Source of the DNA: an uncultured Clostridia bacterium
GTDB taxonomy: Bacteria; Bacillota; Clostridia; Christensenellales; UBA1242
Length of the DNA stretch: 64,000 bases
Direction: 5' to 3'
Assembly: GCA_934757855.1 (NCBI GenBank)
Contig: CAKVLR010000001.1
Span: 62,001-126,000, forward strand
The position numbers and the translations under genes are program-made. Positions 33,980 through 41,639 of the stretch are shown piece by piece (within the stretch, counting starts at the first letter, position 1; every line of letters begins with the position of its first letter). The notes beneath the pieces were generated by a model. The model saw only the letters and a list, made by a program, of their open reading frames with translations. It did no database searches and was not told where the DNA came from.

Positions 33980-34148
33980 TTTCTGGTGGGAAGCAATGGA
34001 CTCGCTCCGTTTCGCTTCGCTTCACTTTCACGGCGGGGTGCTAAAAACTTGCCACAGGCAACTTTTTCAAGTGCACCCGTTCGAGTCCGCTCAAAACAAA
34101 AAAACAAGTCCGCAGACCTGTTGTTTCTGGTGGGAAGCAATGGACTCG
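33977..34148 (-). repeat. Duplicated tRNA-Ile 3' end flanking a hairpin-rich insert
   Basis: A perfect 28-bp direct repeat, 33977-34004 and 34121-34148, covers the last 21 bases of tRNA-Ile (with CCA) plus 7 bases downstream. Between the copies lie the tRNA terminator, an inverted 10-base copy of the T-loop/T-stem (34079-34088 against 34142-34151), and a large imperfect hairpin (GGGTGC...GCACCC, with AAAAA/TTTTT and TTGCC/GGCAA inside, 34036-34078). The 33824-33954 stretch before it holds nothing I can identify. Compare 54200-54453. Confidence 0.85.
34098..34120 (-). terminator. tRNA-Ala/tRNA-Ile operon terminator
   Basis: Minus-strand CAGGTC, loop TGCG, GACTTG (one G-U pair), then TTTTTTTG, 8 bases after the tRNA-Ile CCA. 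Confidence 0.75.
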
Positions 34149-34204
34149 AACCATCGACCTTCCGCTTATCAGGCGGATGCTCTAACCAGCTGAGCTAGCC
34201 TCCC
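34128..34204 (-). tRNA. tRNA-Ile(GAT)
   Basis: 77 bases with encoded CCA. Acceptor GGGAGGC/GCTTCCC, D-arm GCTC...GAGC, anticodon stem TCCGC/GCGGA around loop CTGATAA (anticodon GAT), T-arm with loop TTCGAGT. Its 3' end is duplicated at 33977-34004. Confidence 0.97.
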
Positions 34205-34256
34205 AGAATTATCTAATTATTAATATGGGACTATAAGACTAGCCTATAATCCCAAA

Positions 34257-34333
34257 TGGTGGAGATGAAGGGATTCGAACCCTTGACCCCCTGCTTGCAA
34301 GGCAGGTGCTCTAGCCAACTGAGCTACACCCCC
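34257..34333 (-). tRNA. tRNA-Ala(TGC)
   Basis: 77 bases with encoded CCA. Acceptor GGGGGTG/CATCTCC, anticodon stem CCTGC/GCAGG around loop CTTGCAA (anticodon TGC), T-loop TTCGAAT. It precedes tRNA-Ile by 52 bases; this Ala-Ile pair is often in rRNA spacers but no rRNA is present here. Confidence 0.97.
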
Positions 34334-34469
34334 ATAGGTGTTCACCGATTGTGACTTTTTTATAATATCATTATTTTTTGCTATTGTCAACTAAAATTTG
34401 CAAAAAAATTTAAAATTTTTATTTTATTTTTATTTTTGACAACAAATGCGCCTTTTTTATCTTTTTTCG

Positions 34470-34498
34470 TTGACAATTTTTATCTTCTTCTCTATACT
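34470..34498 (+). promoter_or_regulatory. Promoter of the ThyX-like gene
   Basis: TTGACA (34470-34475), 17 bases, TATACT (34493-34498), with AAGGAGA and ATG at 34559 downstream. Confidence 0.8.
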
Positions 34499-34558
34499 CT
34501 TACAGGACTTAATTCCGCATTATATTGCATTATATTTTTTCTAAGGAGAATTATTTTT

Positions 34559-35740
34559 ATGAAAATCACAATTATTGGCGCAACGCAAAGTTTGCTACCT
34601 AACACCGATGACAGAATTGATACGCCGTTTGAATTTTGCGCAAAGACTATGGCTACTTGCGAATCTACTGACCCTATCGCAAAAATGGCTACCGAAAGTT
34701 TGGAGGACACTCAAAAACGCCTTGCAAGCACACTAAAATACCGTCACCACAGCGGTTATGATATGTTTAATATCGTGTTTGAATTTGATGAAGTTTCAAA
34801 AATTTTTTGTATGTTTTTAAACAACTTGCACACTTACGCGACCGAAGAAACTAGTGGTAGGCACACAAAACTTGTTCTTCCAGCAAAAGAAAAAGCGGAA
34901 TTTGACTATTTTTACAATCGTATTCGCGAACACGCAATCGCAAAGTACCCAGACCTCAAGCCCTACAAAATTGAACAAATTGCTCTTGAAAATGCTCGTT
35001 ACCTCACAAGCGTTGGCGCAAAAACGAATATGACCCACTCTATGTCCTTACGCCATTTCAACTATGTTTATGACTGGGCAAAGCAATTTTTAACTAAAAA
35101 AGACCATAATATTTACGAAAAACTTGCTATTCCTGATTTTGAGCAATTTTGTGCGCAAGCGGAGCATCTAACTATTGATGGGCAACCTATTCTTGATGAA
35201 AGATTAAATGATGTTGTTTACAATCGCTCTTTCAATCTTTTTGGTAATATTTCAAAATCAAAAGAGCATTTCGGCACAAACTACGAAGTTACCTACCCAG
35301 CATCAGCAAGTGCTATTGCACAAATTCAACGCAATCGCTCTACAAATATCACTCTCAGCGTTCCAGACAAAACTGCTTATTATACCCCTGCGGTTATCCA
35401 CGAAATAGCGGGTCTAGAAGATGAATGGAATGATTCTCTCAAAAAACTTGATAATGTGCCACAGGCAAGGCTTCTTGATGTGCGCGAAACTGCCGAAGTA
35501 AATGCATTTATTATGAAAGTTAAAGAGCGCTTTTGCCCACTCGCGCAAGAGGAAATCCGCGAAATTACTTACCAAACTTTTGATAAAATTGTAAACGGGC
35601 TACAATCATACGACCCTGATTATGCAAACTTTTTAAAAACAAACTATGGTGGAAAATATCGCCGTGAATTTAATGATTTTAAGTGTGTATGCCGAAAACC
35701 TTGCGTTGGGCAAAAGCCTGAAATAGAATTAGGCAAATAA
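34559..35740 (+). CDS. Tandem ThyX-like protein with altered signature motifs
   Basis: 393 residues. The first half resembles flavin-dependent thymidylate synthase: HHSGYDMFNIVFEFDEVSKIF, then NLH-x7-S (89-91, S99) where ThyX has RHR-x7-S, followed by SGRHTKL and ENARYLTSVGAKTNMTHSMSLRHF. The second half again has RNR-x7-V (258-260, V268), VPQARLLDVRE and RFCPLAQEEIREI, like the ThyX C-terminal substrate-binding region (R324). ThyX makes dTMP from dUMP with FAD and folate and is usually 220-250 residues. The duplication and the mismatched motifs leave activity uncertain; a fused or specialised ThyX relative is likeliest. Strong promoter; single-gene unit. Confidence 0.65.
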   Translation: MKITIIGATQSLLPNTDDRIDTPFEFCAKTMATCESTDPIAKMATESLEDTQKRLASTLKYRHHSGYDMFNIVFEFDEVSKIFCMFLNNLHTYATEETSGRHTKLVLPAKEKAEFDYFYNRIREHAIAKYPDLKPYKIEQIALENARYLTSVGAKTNMTHSMSLRHFNYVYDWAKQFLTKKDHNIYEKLAIPDFEQFCAQAEHLTIDGQPILDERLNDVVYNRSFNLFGNISKSKEHFGTNYEVTYPASASAIAQIQRNRSTNITLSVPDKTAYYTPAVIHEIAGLEDEWNDSLKKLDNVPQARLLDVRETAEVNAFIMKVKERFCPLAQEEIREITYQTFDKIVNGLQSYDPDYANFLKTNYGGKYRREFNDFKCVCRKPCVGQKPEIELGK

Positions 35741-35879
35741 ATTCACTACAAAAACAAAATTTTATTGAATAATTTGGCTAAATGCTTGTTTTATTGAATA
35801 ATTAATTAAAAATTCTAATTCAAAATATTTGACAATAACCAATAATTTTTATATTCTTTATGTAAAGGAGGTTTTGTCT

Positions 35880-36350
35880 ATGGCTAAAAAGAAAAGTTCA
35901 AATGTAACTCTTTGGGGCATAATCGCTTCTGTTGGTGCAATTCTACTTATCTTCCCTATGTTTTTGGCTATTTTCCATTTCACTGTTGGTAGCGGAAGTT
36001 TGTCTGTAACCACTGACATAGGCTTGTTCGCTGATTTGGAACGCTTAGACTCAGGCGTTTGCGCAACTTTGGTTAGCATCTTTGCTATCGTTGCACTTGT
36101 TATTGGTGCAATTTATGCAATTTTATACATTTTAGATGTTGCCAAAGTTTTAAAAGCAAACACCAAGTCTATTCGTAAACTTTTGAGTTTTGCTATGCTT
36201 GCAGTTTTCTTGGTAATACTCATTTGTGGTATTGTGTTTATTTCTGCAAATAGCGGTAATTACGCAGGCTTTGGCGCTTCTATCGGTTTCTACTTTGCAG
36301 TTATCGGTAGTGCTGTAACAGGCGTATTTGGAATTTTGGAATCAAAATAA
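35880..36350 (+). CDS. Four-helix membrane protein of unknown function
   Basis: 156 residues from ATG at 35880, with AAAGGAGG 8 bases before it. Four hydrophobic segments (about 11-33, 62-88, 100-125, 130-155) with a short N-terminal Lys cluster. No domain recognised. Single gene with its own terminator. Confidence 0.75.
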   Translation: MAKKKSSNVTLWGIIASVGAILLIFPMFLAIFHFTVGSGSLSVTTDIGLFADLERLDSGVCATLVSIFAIVALVIGAIYAILYILDVAKVLKANTKSIRKLLSFAMLAVFLVILICGIVFISANSGNYAGFGASIGFYFAVIGSAVTGVFGILESK

Positions 36351-36362
36351 CCCATACTTTTT

Positions 36363-36389
36363 AGAGGCTGTATCTAGCCTCTTTTTTGT
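36363..36389 (+). terminator. Terminator of the four-helix membrane protein gene
   Basis: AGAGGCT, loop GTATCT, AGCCTCT then TTTTTG. Confidence 0.9.
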
Positions 36390-36491
36390 TTGTATAAAAT
36401 TAAATTTTGTTTATAAATATTCAAAACTAATAATATTTTTTAAGCGAAATGAAAAATTTTTCACACTTTTTGTAAAAGTGTTAAATAATAT

Positions 36492-36520
36492 TTGACATAT
36501 ACTATAAATTAGTGTAACAT
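36492..36520 (+). promoter_or_regulatory. degV promoter
   Basis: TTGACA (36492-36497), 17 bases, TAACAT (36515-36520), 57 bases before the ATG. Confidence 0.65.
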
Positions 36521-36577
36521 TATATTGAGAAAATTTGATGATGTTTACAGTATATTACTTTAAAAGGATATTTTTTA

Positions 36578-37426
36578 ATGATTAGAATAGTAGCGGACTC
36601 ATCTTGTGATATTTCGCAAGAGGAAGCCAAAAAACTTAACCTAGAAATTATACCCCTTCCTATCAATTTTGGTAATGATACTTATATGGATGGTATAGAT
36701 ATACATGCTGAGCAATTTTATGAAATGCTGGCAAAATCTCCCGAATTACCTACCACATCACAACCTAGTCCACTTGAATTTATTGAGCGATTTGATGAAG
36801 CAAAAAAATCAGGCGATAGCATTTTGGTTATCACCCTTTCTTCTAAAATATCTGGCACATACAATAGTGCCTGCCTTTATAAGGAAGAAAATGACTATCA
36901 AGATATTGAGATTGTGGATTCAATGGGAACTGTTGGTTTTATGCAAATTTTGGTACTAGAAGCACTCAAAAAACGCGATGAAGGCTTAATGAATGTCCAC
37001 GAACTTGCCGATTACCTAAATAACTTTAAGAAAAATATTAGATTGATTGCTTTGATTGATACACTTGAATATTTGCACAAAGGCGGTAGACTTTCTGGTA
37101 CTGCTCGCATTTTTGGCACGCTTTTGAATATCAAACCTATCATTGGTATTATTGACGGCGAGATACGAATGACTGACAAAAAGGTGGGGGCAAACAAAGC
37201 AGTGGACCAGTTGGTGGCTGATTTTGCAAATTACAATGTTGACTACTCTTACCCTATGATTTTTGGTTATACGGCGACACAAGACCGTATGAATTTGCTT
37301 ATTGAAAAAATGAAAGCAAACTACGATTTGGGCGAATATAAAATTTCTAGTTTAGGCCCTACTGTTGGCGTACACATTGGACCAGGTGCTGGTTATGTTG
37401 CGTTTGTCGTAAAACAAGAAAAATAA
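36578..37426 (+). CDS. DegV family fatty-acid-binding protein
   Basis: 282 residues with the DegV pattern: IRIVADSSCDISQEEAKKLNLEIIPLPINFGNDTYMDGIDI, the lipid-headgroup loop TTSQPSPLEF, VITLSSKISGTYNSA, and GPTVGVHIGPGAGYVAFV. DegV/FakB proteins present bound fatty acids to FakA kinase for phospholipid synthesis. The ribosome site is AAAAGGA. A neighbouring fakA is not seen. Confidence 0.93.
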   Translation: MIRIVADSSCDISQEEAKKLNLEIIPLPINFGNDTYMDGIDIHAEQFYEMLAKSPELPTTSQPSPLEFIERFDEAKKSGDSILVITLSSKISGTYNSACLYKEENDYQDIEIVDSMGTVGFMQILVLEALKKRDEGLMNVHELADYLNNFKKNIRLIALIDTLEYLHKGGRLSGTARIFGTLLNIKPIIGIIDGEIRMTDKKVGANKAVDQLVADFANYNVDYSYPMIFGYTATQDRMNLLIEKMKANYDLGEYKISSLGPTVGVHIGPGAGYVAFVVKQEK

Positions 37427-37464
37427 AAAAGCATTTTAAGCACAAAGCCTAAATGCTTTTTTTA
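37425..37464. terminator. Bidirectional terminator between degV and the DUF1540 gene
   Basis: AAAAGCATTT and AAATGCTTTT (10-bp stem) enclosing a smaller TTAAG/CCTAA helix, with A- and T-runs on both sides. Confidence 0.85.
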
Positions 37465-37473
37465 TTTTAAATT

Positions 37474-37797
37474 TTACAAGTCCTCAATAAAAGTTGCGCA
37501 AGCAGTTTGCCCTTCACCTTCATCAATGACTGTTATTCCATTTGCAGAACAACACTTGTCCTTATTAAATAAACAATCGCACTTATCACAGCATAAATTC
37601 ACATCTTTAATGTGTCGAGAATTGTGGTAATTTTCCGTGTCCGCCTCAAACATATTTTTGCTATAATCTTGCGCATTTTTGCTGGTATCTGCCGAAAATG
37701 TGTCACATTCCGCCCCGTTTCCTATATTTACAGACTTAGCAACACAAGTATAGCCATCGTTGTATTTGCAACTTGTCTTTCTACATTTAATGTCCAT
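37474..37797 (-). CDS. Cys-rich protein with two DUF1540-like modules
   Basis: 107 residues with 13 Cys in two clusters: IKCRKTSCKYNDGYTCVAKSVNIGNGAECDTF and VNLCCDKCDCLFNKDKCCSANGITVIDEGEGQTACATF. Each fits the DUF1540 spacing of small Cys-rich proteins common in Clostridia. The Cys pattern suggests metal binding; the function is unknown. AGGAGGAG before the ATG. Confidence 0.85.
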   Translation of the reverse strand: MDIKCRKTSCKYNDGYTCVAKSVNIGNGAECDTFSADTSKNAQDYSKNMFEADTENYHNSRHIKDVNLCCDKCDCLFNKDKCCSANGITVIDEGEGQTACATFIEDL

Positions 37798-37916
37798 TTT
37801 ATCTCCTCCTATTCAAATTATGTGCAACTAACCAAATTTTATTCAAACAGTTAAAGAATTACACAAAAGCAAAATTTCTTTTTTGCAATTTATTGCAGAA
37901 AATCATATTCATTATA

Positions 37917-37945
37917 TTTACATTTATCTAAAATTGTTGTATAAT
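37917..37945 (+). promoter_or_regulatory. rplI promoter
   Basis: TTTACA (37917-37922), 17 bases, TATAAT (37940-37945), 27 bases before the rplI ATG. Confidence 0.75.
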
Positions 37946-37972
37946 AATTCAAGATTAGAAAAGGAGAAATGT

Positions 37973-38413
37973 ATGCAAGTTATTTTACTTCAAGATATAA
38001 AGGGCACTGGTAAAAAGGGTGATATTGTTAATGTTAGTGATGGCTATGCAAGAAATTTTTTGTTTAAGAAAAATCTCGCTAAACCCGCAAACAGCACAAA
38101 CTTAAATGAAAACAAACAAGCAAAAGTTGCCCAAGCCTACCACAAACAAGTTGAGCGCGATGCTTACCAAGTAGAGGCTAACAAACTTAAAAATCAAAAT
38201 GTAATTATGAAAGTGAAAATCGGCGACAATGGAAAATTGTTTGGTTCAGTTACAAACAAAGAAGTTGCAGAGAAATTAGCGGAAATGGGTATAAAAATAG
38301 ACAAAAAGATGATTACCCTACCAGCCATAAAACTTGTTGGCAAATTTGATGCGAAAGCGCGTTTTGCCGAAGGAATAGAAACTAAATTTTTCGTAACAGT
38401 CGAAGCATTATAA
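37973..38413 (+). CDS. rplI: 50S ribosomal protein L9
   Basis: 146 residues. The L9 N-terminal signature MQVILLQDIKGTGKKGDIVNVSDGYARNFLFKKNLA, the connecting helix and the C-terminal domain GKLFGSVTNKEVAEKLAEMGIKIDKK are complete. ATG at 37973 with AAGGAG 6 bases upstream. In many Firmicutes rplI precedes dnaB; here it is a single-gene unit about 10 kb away. Confidence 0.97.
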   Translation: MQVILLQDIKGTGKKGDIVNVSDGYARNFLFKKNLAKPANSTNLNENKQAKVAQAYHKQVERDAYQVEANKLKNQNVIMKVKIGDNGKLFGSVTNKEVAEKLAEMGIKIDKKMITLPAIKLVGKFDAKARFAEGIETKFFVTVEAL

Positions 38414-38418
38414 TGGTC

Positions 38419-38448
38419 ATCTACTTCATTAGAAGTAGATTTTTTTTA
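38419..38448 (+). terminator. rplI terminator
   Basis: ATCTACTT, loop CATTAG, AAGTAGAT then an 8-T run. Confidence 0.9.
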
Positions 38449-38467
38449 TAAATAATTGCAATTTTAA

Positions 38468-38496
38468 TAGACAAAATTTAAAATTTGTTGTATAAT
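38468..38496 (+). promoter_or_regulatory. Promoter of the coiled-coil gene
   Basis: TAGACA (38468-38473), 17 bases, TATAAT (38491-38496), 54 bases before ATG 38551. Confidence 0.7.
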
Positions 38497-38550
38497 TTAC
38501 TCGTGCAAAGTAAAAATGTACAGAGAAAATTTATAAAGGAGAAAACCGCT

Positions 38551-38847
38551 ATGCCAACAGAAGAAGAACTAAGAGCTGCAATTCAAAAAGTAGAAGAGGA
38601 AAAAGCGCAATTTGAAGCAGAACAAAAAGCTAAGAGAGAAAAAGAATTAGAAGAACTAAGATTAAAAGCACTTGAAGAAGAATTACAAAGAAAACAAGAG
38701 CAATTAGAAAGAGACAAAAGAGAAGCAGAAGAAAAAGAACGACAAGCTCAATTAGAAAAAGAGAGAGAAAGTAAAGACAAACACGAGAGATTTCGTGACG
38801 CAGTTGAAGCAATGATTGGAGAAAATGAAGAACAACAACAAATGTAA
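38551..38847 (+). CDS. Small charged coiled-coil protein
   Basis: 98 residues, almost entirely Glu/Lys/Arg/Gln helix (about 5-85) with heptad-like spacing, ending MIGENEEQQQM. No family recognised. AAAGGAG before the ATG. Single gene with its own promoter and terminator. Confidence 0.75.
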   Translation: MPTEEELRAAIQKVEEEKAQFEAEQKAKREKELEELRLKALEEELQRKQEQLERDKREAEEKERQAQLEKERESKDKHERFRDAVEAMIGENEEQQQM

Positions 38848-38877
38848 CAAAAAAGCACTATTTAGTGCTTTTTTTGT
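38848..38877. terminator. Bidirectional terminator between the coiled-coil and Smr genes
   Basis: AAAAGCACT, loop ATTT, AGTGCTTTT with A- and T-runs on both sides. Confidence 0.85.
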
Positions 38878-38887
38878 TTTATATTAT

Positions 38888-39226
38888 TTACAGTAAAATT
38901 ACAGTAATTCCAGAATTGGCAAAGTAAAGTTCCGCATCTCCTAGGACTTCGGGACATTGTTTTTTGATTTTTTCAGCAGTTTCGCTTACCGTCCACTGCT
39001 CACCTTTTACATAATCACGAATAAAACCTCGCTTTTTTGCTCGCATAAGCCAAAATTTTAGTGACTTTTTTATCTCACCACCCACCCCGTGCGAACCGTA
39101 GCCGTGAATTATTTTCATACAATACACTCCCTCACGCCTTGCGATTTCTATCTCAATTTCAAGCAATGCAAGCGCAAGTTGCACGGTAGGCTGATTTTGT
39201 TTTAAATTTAATACTTTATATCTCAT
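38888..39226 (-). CDS. Smr-domain protein
   Basis: 112 residues from ATG at 39226. The Smr core shows ALALLEIEIEIARREGVYCMKIIHGYGSHGVGGEIKKSLKFWL (HGYGSxGxGG loop), followed by a domain of about 45 residues ending FANSGITVILL. Smr domains nick or bind nucleic acids and occur in MutS2 and stand-alone proteins. No ribosome-binding site is visible; the predicted transcription start at 39227 makes the message leaderless. An in-frame ATG at 39232 would lie upstream of that start. Confidence 0.75.
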   Translation of the reverse strand: MRYKVLNLKQNQPTVQLALALLEIEIEIARREGVYCMKIIHGYGSHGVGGEIKKSLKFWLMRAKKRGFIRDYVKGEQWTVSETAEKIKKQCPEVLGDAELYFANSGITVILL

Positions 39227-39233
39227 AGGCATT

Positions 39234-39262
39234 ATTATAGCACTTAAATATCAGTTTTGCAA
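39234..39262 (-). promoter_or_regulatory. Promoter giving a leaderless Smr message
   Basis: Minus-strand TTGCAA (39262-39257), 17 bases, TATAAT (39239-39234). The expected start, 7 bases past the -10 element, is 39227, one base before the ATG at 39226. Confidence 0.65.
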
Positions 39263-39288
39263 CAAAATTTATTACGCAAAATTAAAAC

Positions 39289-39603
39289 TTATTTGTTGCA
39301 ATTCTCCAAAATTTTAATCACAGCATCACGAATTTCAGGTTTTGCGTGAGAAAGCAAATCAATTATGCGTCTATCTTTTTGATAATCATTAATATTATTA
39401 TAGAAAAATTCAATTTCTGTCATACCGCACGCAGAAATAATTTCAAGCAATGCCGAAATTGATGGCTCAAAACTTTCATTTTTAGATTCTAATCTAGAAA
39501 TATACGCCTCATTTTTACCAATCATCAAACTTAATTCGCGTGCTGACAACCCCGCTTTTTGTCTGCTTTGGCTAATTCTTAATACAATTTCATCTTTATT
39601 CAT
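39289..39603 (-). CDS. XRE-family transcriptional regulator
   Basis: 104 residues. A Cro/CI helix-turn-helix occupies about 5-62 (LRISQSRQKAGLSARELSLMIGKNEAYISRLESKNESFEPSISALLEIISACGM), followed by a short C-terminal helical part (IIDLLSHAKPEIRDAVIKILENC). GAGGTG before the ATG. Divergent from the NMAD3 gene across 161 bases, so it may control that gene and itself (inference). Confidence 0.88.
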   Translation of the reverse strand: MNKDEIVLRISQSRQKAGLSARELSLMIGKNEAYISRLESKNESFEPSISALLEIISACGMTEIEFFYNNINDYQKDRRIIDLLSHAKPEIRDAVIKILENCNK

Positions 39604-39623
39604 TTTTACACCTCTTTATTTAT

Positions 39624-39652
39624 AGTATAAAGAGTTTTAATACTTTAATACT
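39624..39652. promoter_or_regulatory. Possible operator between the XRE and NMAD3 genes
   Basis: A tandem pair of TTAATACT (39637-39644 and 39645-39652) with an inverted partner AGTATAAAG (39624-39632). Position in the divergent gap fits an operator; there is no direct proof. Confidence 0.35.
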
Positions 39653-39764
39653 GACATAGCACTTGTAAAAATTACATATTATGAAATAAATATAAACTTT
39701 TATGTATAAAATGTTGCAAATAAATGCATTTTATGTTATATTAAAAGAAAAAGAGGTAAATCAA

Positions 39765-40616
39765 ATGAAGATAATTCTTAGCAGAAAAGGTATGGATAGC
39801 ACTTTTGGTAATTTAAGCAACTTAGTCTTTACACACGACAATGAAAGCGAGTATATTATTCTCCCTATACCCTCACTTTTAGATAAAGCAACTTATGATG
39901 ATTTAAAATTAACAGAATATAATTCATTTTTGCAAAAATTGTATAATACACCCAAATTTTCGTGTTTGTCTGGAAAACATTGTCATTGTGACCCCAATTT
40001 AACCAATTTTTATAATGAAAAAGAGTTTCTTGGTTCGGTCGGGCAATGCGAAATTTCACAATCTCACCTAGCGAATCGAAAAATAAAAGAAAATGATATT
40101 TTTATATTTTGGGGATTATTTAGAGAAGCTCGAATTGATAAAAATCAACTTGATATTGCAAAAAAACAACAGCATATTATGTACGGCTATCTACAAATAG
40201 GCAATATAATTGAAACTTACAATCTCAATGATGACAAGCGTAAATCATATGAGCAAAAATACCCATTTTTGATAAATCAGCCTCACTGGAATAAGGAAAA
40301 ATATAAAGACATTAAAAATAACACCATATACATTGCACGAGAAACTTGTTCTTTTGATAAACATATTGCGGGTTATGGAATGTTTGAAGTCAATCAAAAA
40401 CTTACACTTACGGCACCCGACTCCAATATTCCCTCATTATGGGAATTACCAAAAGCGTGGGAAAAGCAAAAATTAACCTACCATAATGAAAGTTGTTATC
40501 AAAATGAATATTTAAGAGCAAGGTCGCGCGGGCAAGAATTTATTTTTGAAGAAAAAACTCAAATCAGTGAGTATGCTATATACTTGATTGAACAATTTTC
40601 AAAAAATAGAATTTAA
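39765..40616 (+). CDS. Nucleotide modification-associated domain 3 (NMAD3) protein
   Basis: 283 residues from ATG at 39765 (GAGGT 8 bases upstream). It begins MKIILSRKGMDSTFGNLSN and has ILPIPS, the His/Asp segment KHCHCDPNLTNF, QCEISQSHLANRKIKENDIFIFWGLFREA and MYGYLQIGNII, matching the NMAD3 pattern. The family was defined by gene neighbourhoods tied to DNA-base modification and phage conflict; its biochemistry is not settled. Here it is paired with an XRE regulator rather than a modification operon. Composition is more AT-rich than nearby ribosomal genes, which may indicate transfer. Confidence 0.78.
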   Translation: MKIILSRKGMDSTFGNLSNLVFTHDNESEYIILPIPSLLDKATYDDLKLTEYNSFLQKLYNTPKFSCLSGKHCHCDPNLTNFYNEKEFLGSVGQCEISQSHLANRKIKENDIFIFWGLFREARIDKNQLDIAKKQQHIMYGYLQIGNIIETYNLNDDKRKSYEQKYPFLINQPHWNKEKYKDIKNNTIYIARETCSFDKHIAGYGMFEVNQKLTLTAPDSNIPSLWELPKAWEKQKLTYHNESCYQNEYLRARSRGQEFIFEEKTQISEYAIYLIEQFSKNRI

Positions 40617-40645
40617 CGAGTACTATACTTACTCCCCTTAAAATA

Positions 40646-40680
40646 CAAAAAAACCGTACAAAAATGTACGGTTTTAATAA
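40646..40680. terminator. Bidirectional terminator between NMAD3 and rplL
   Basis: AAAACCGTAC, a 6-base loop, GTACGGTTTT; on the minus strand it is followed by TTTTTTG and ends the rplJL operon. Confidence 0.9.
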
Positions 40681-40693
40681 TGTAAAACTGAAA

Positions 40694-41086
40694 TTATTTC
40701 AATTCAACTTCAGCGCCAACTTCTTTGAGCTTCTTTTCGATTTCTTTAGCTTCATCAGGAGTAGCGTTTTCTTTAACAGCCTTAGGAGCGTTTTCAACAA
40801 CTTCCTTAGCTTCTGTAAGACCAAGACCAGTAATTTCTTTAACTGCTTTGATAACAGCTACTTTGCTTGCACTTGCGTCAAGACCTTTAAGAACTACTGT
40901 GTAACTTGATTTCTCTTCTGCGGCAGCAGCTGCTGGAGCAGCGGCACCTGCAACTGGAGCAGCAGCAACTGCAACTGGAGCAGCAGCGCTTACGCCAAAT
41001 TCTTCTTCAAGCAATTTAACCAAGTCGCTAACTTCAACTACGGTCAAACCTTTGATTTCTTCTAAAATGTCATTAATTTTTGCCAT
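40694..41086 (-). CDS. rplL: 50S ribosomal protein L7/L12
   Basis: 130 residues: N-terminal dimerisation domain, Ala/Pro-rich hinge (about 35-58) and the C-terminal domain EEKSSYTVVLKGLDASASKVAVIKAVKEITGLGLTEAKEVVENAPK. It forms the stalk that recruits translational GTPases. AAGGAG site. It follows rplJ by 27 bases. Confidence 0.97.
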   Translation of the reverse strand: MAKINDILEEIKGLTVVEVSDLVKLLEEEFGVSAAAPVAVAAAPVAGAAAPAAAAAEEKSSYTVVLKGLDASASKVAVIKAVKEITGLGLTEAKEVVENAPKAVKENATPDEAKEIEKKLKEVGAEVELK

Positions 41087-41113
41087 AATAAAATTCTCCT
41101 TAATAAATTTTAA

Positions 41114-41629
41114 TTAGTTTTTTGTTGCAATCCCATTTAAGCAACGAGCCAAGCCTGATACAGGTCCGTTCAATACACGGCAAAGTCCTGTTGCAGGGGC
41201 TTGAAGCATACCAAGCAATTGAGCAATAAGTACTTCTTTGCTAGGAAGATTAGCAAGGGCTTTCAATGCAGTGTCATCAATATAGTTTTGTTCAAGCAAA
41301 CCGAATTTCATAGAAATTCCTGCTTTTTCAGAAACCTTGTCGATAACGCTTGCTGCATCTGTTTCGCCATTGAAACTAAATGCGACTGCGAGTGTGCCTT
41401 CGAGTTTGTCATCAAGGCAAGAAATGTTGAGTTCATCAAGTGCTAATTTAACTAAACGGTTTTTGTAAACATGGTACTCACAACCTGCTTCACGAATTTT
41501 GTTACGCAAGTCAGTGTCATTTGCAACATTGATACCCTTGTAGTCAACAAACACTACACATTTGGCTCTTGAAATCTTGTCTTTAATGTCTTGTACAAGC
41601 TTTTTCTTGTTCTCAAAATTTGCAGACAT
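41114..41629 (-). CDS. rplJ: 50S ribosomal protein L10
   Basis: 171 residues: FENKKKLVQDIKDKISRAKCVVFVDYKGI and EYHVYKNRLVKLALDE, with a C-terminal helix (AQLLGMLQAPATGLCRVLNGPVSGLARCLNGIA) that binds L7/L12 dimers. A purine-rich GGGGAGGG lies 11 bases upstream. The usual rplK-rplA genes are not in front; the leader follows directly. Confidence 0.97.
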   Translation of the reverse strand: MSANFENKKKLVQDIKDKISRAKCVVFVDYKGINVANDTDLRNKIREAGCEYHVYKNRLVKLALDELNISCLDDKLEGTLAVAFSFNGETDAASVIDKVSEKAGISMKFGLLEQNYIDDTALKALANLPSKEVLIAQLLGMLQAPATGLCRVLNGPVSGLARCLNGIATKN

Positions 41630-41639
41630 AACTCAATAA

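Noticed and set aside
33915..34198. Plus- and minus-strand reading frames across tRNA-Ile and its duplicated end
   Set aside because: They read through tRNA sequence and hairpins and have no ribosome sites; they are translations of the repeat, not genes.
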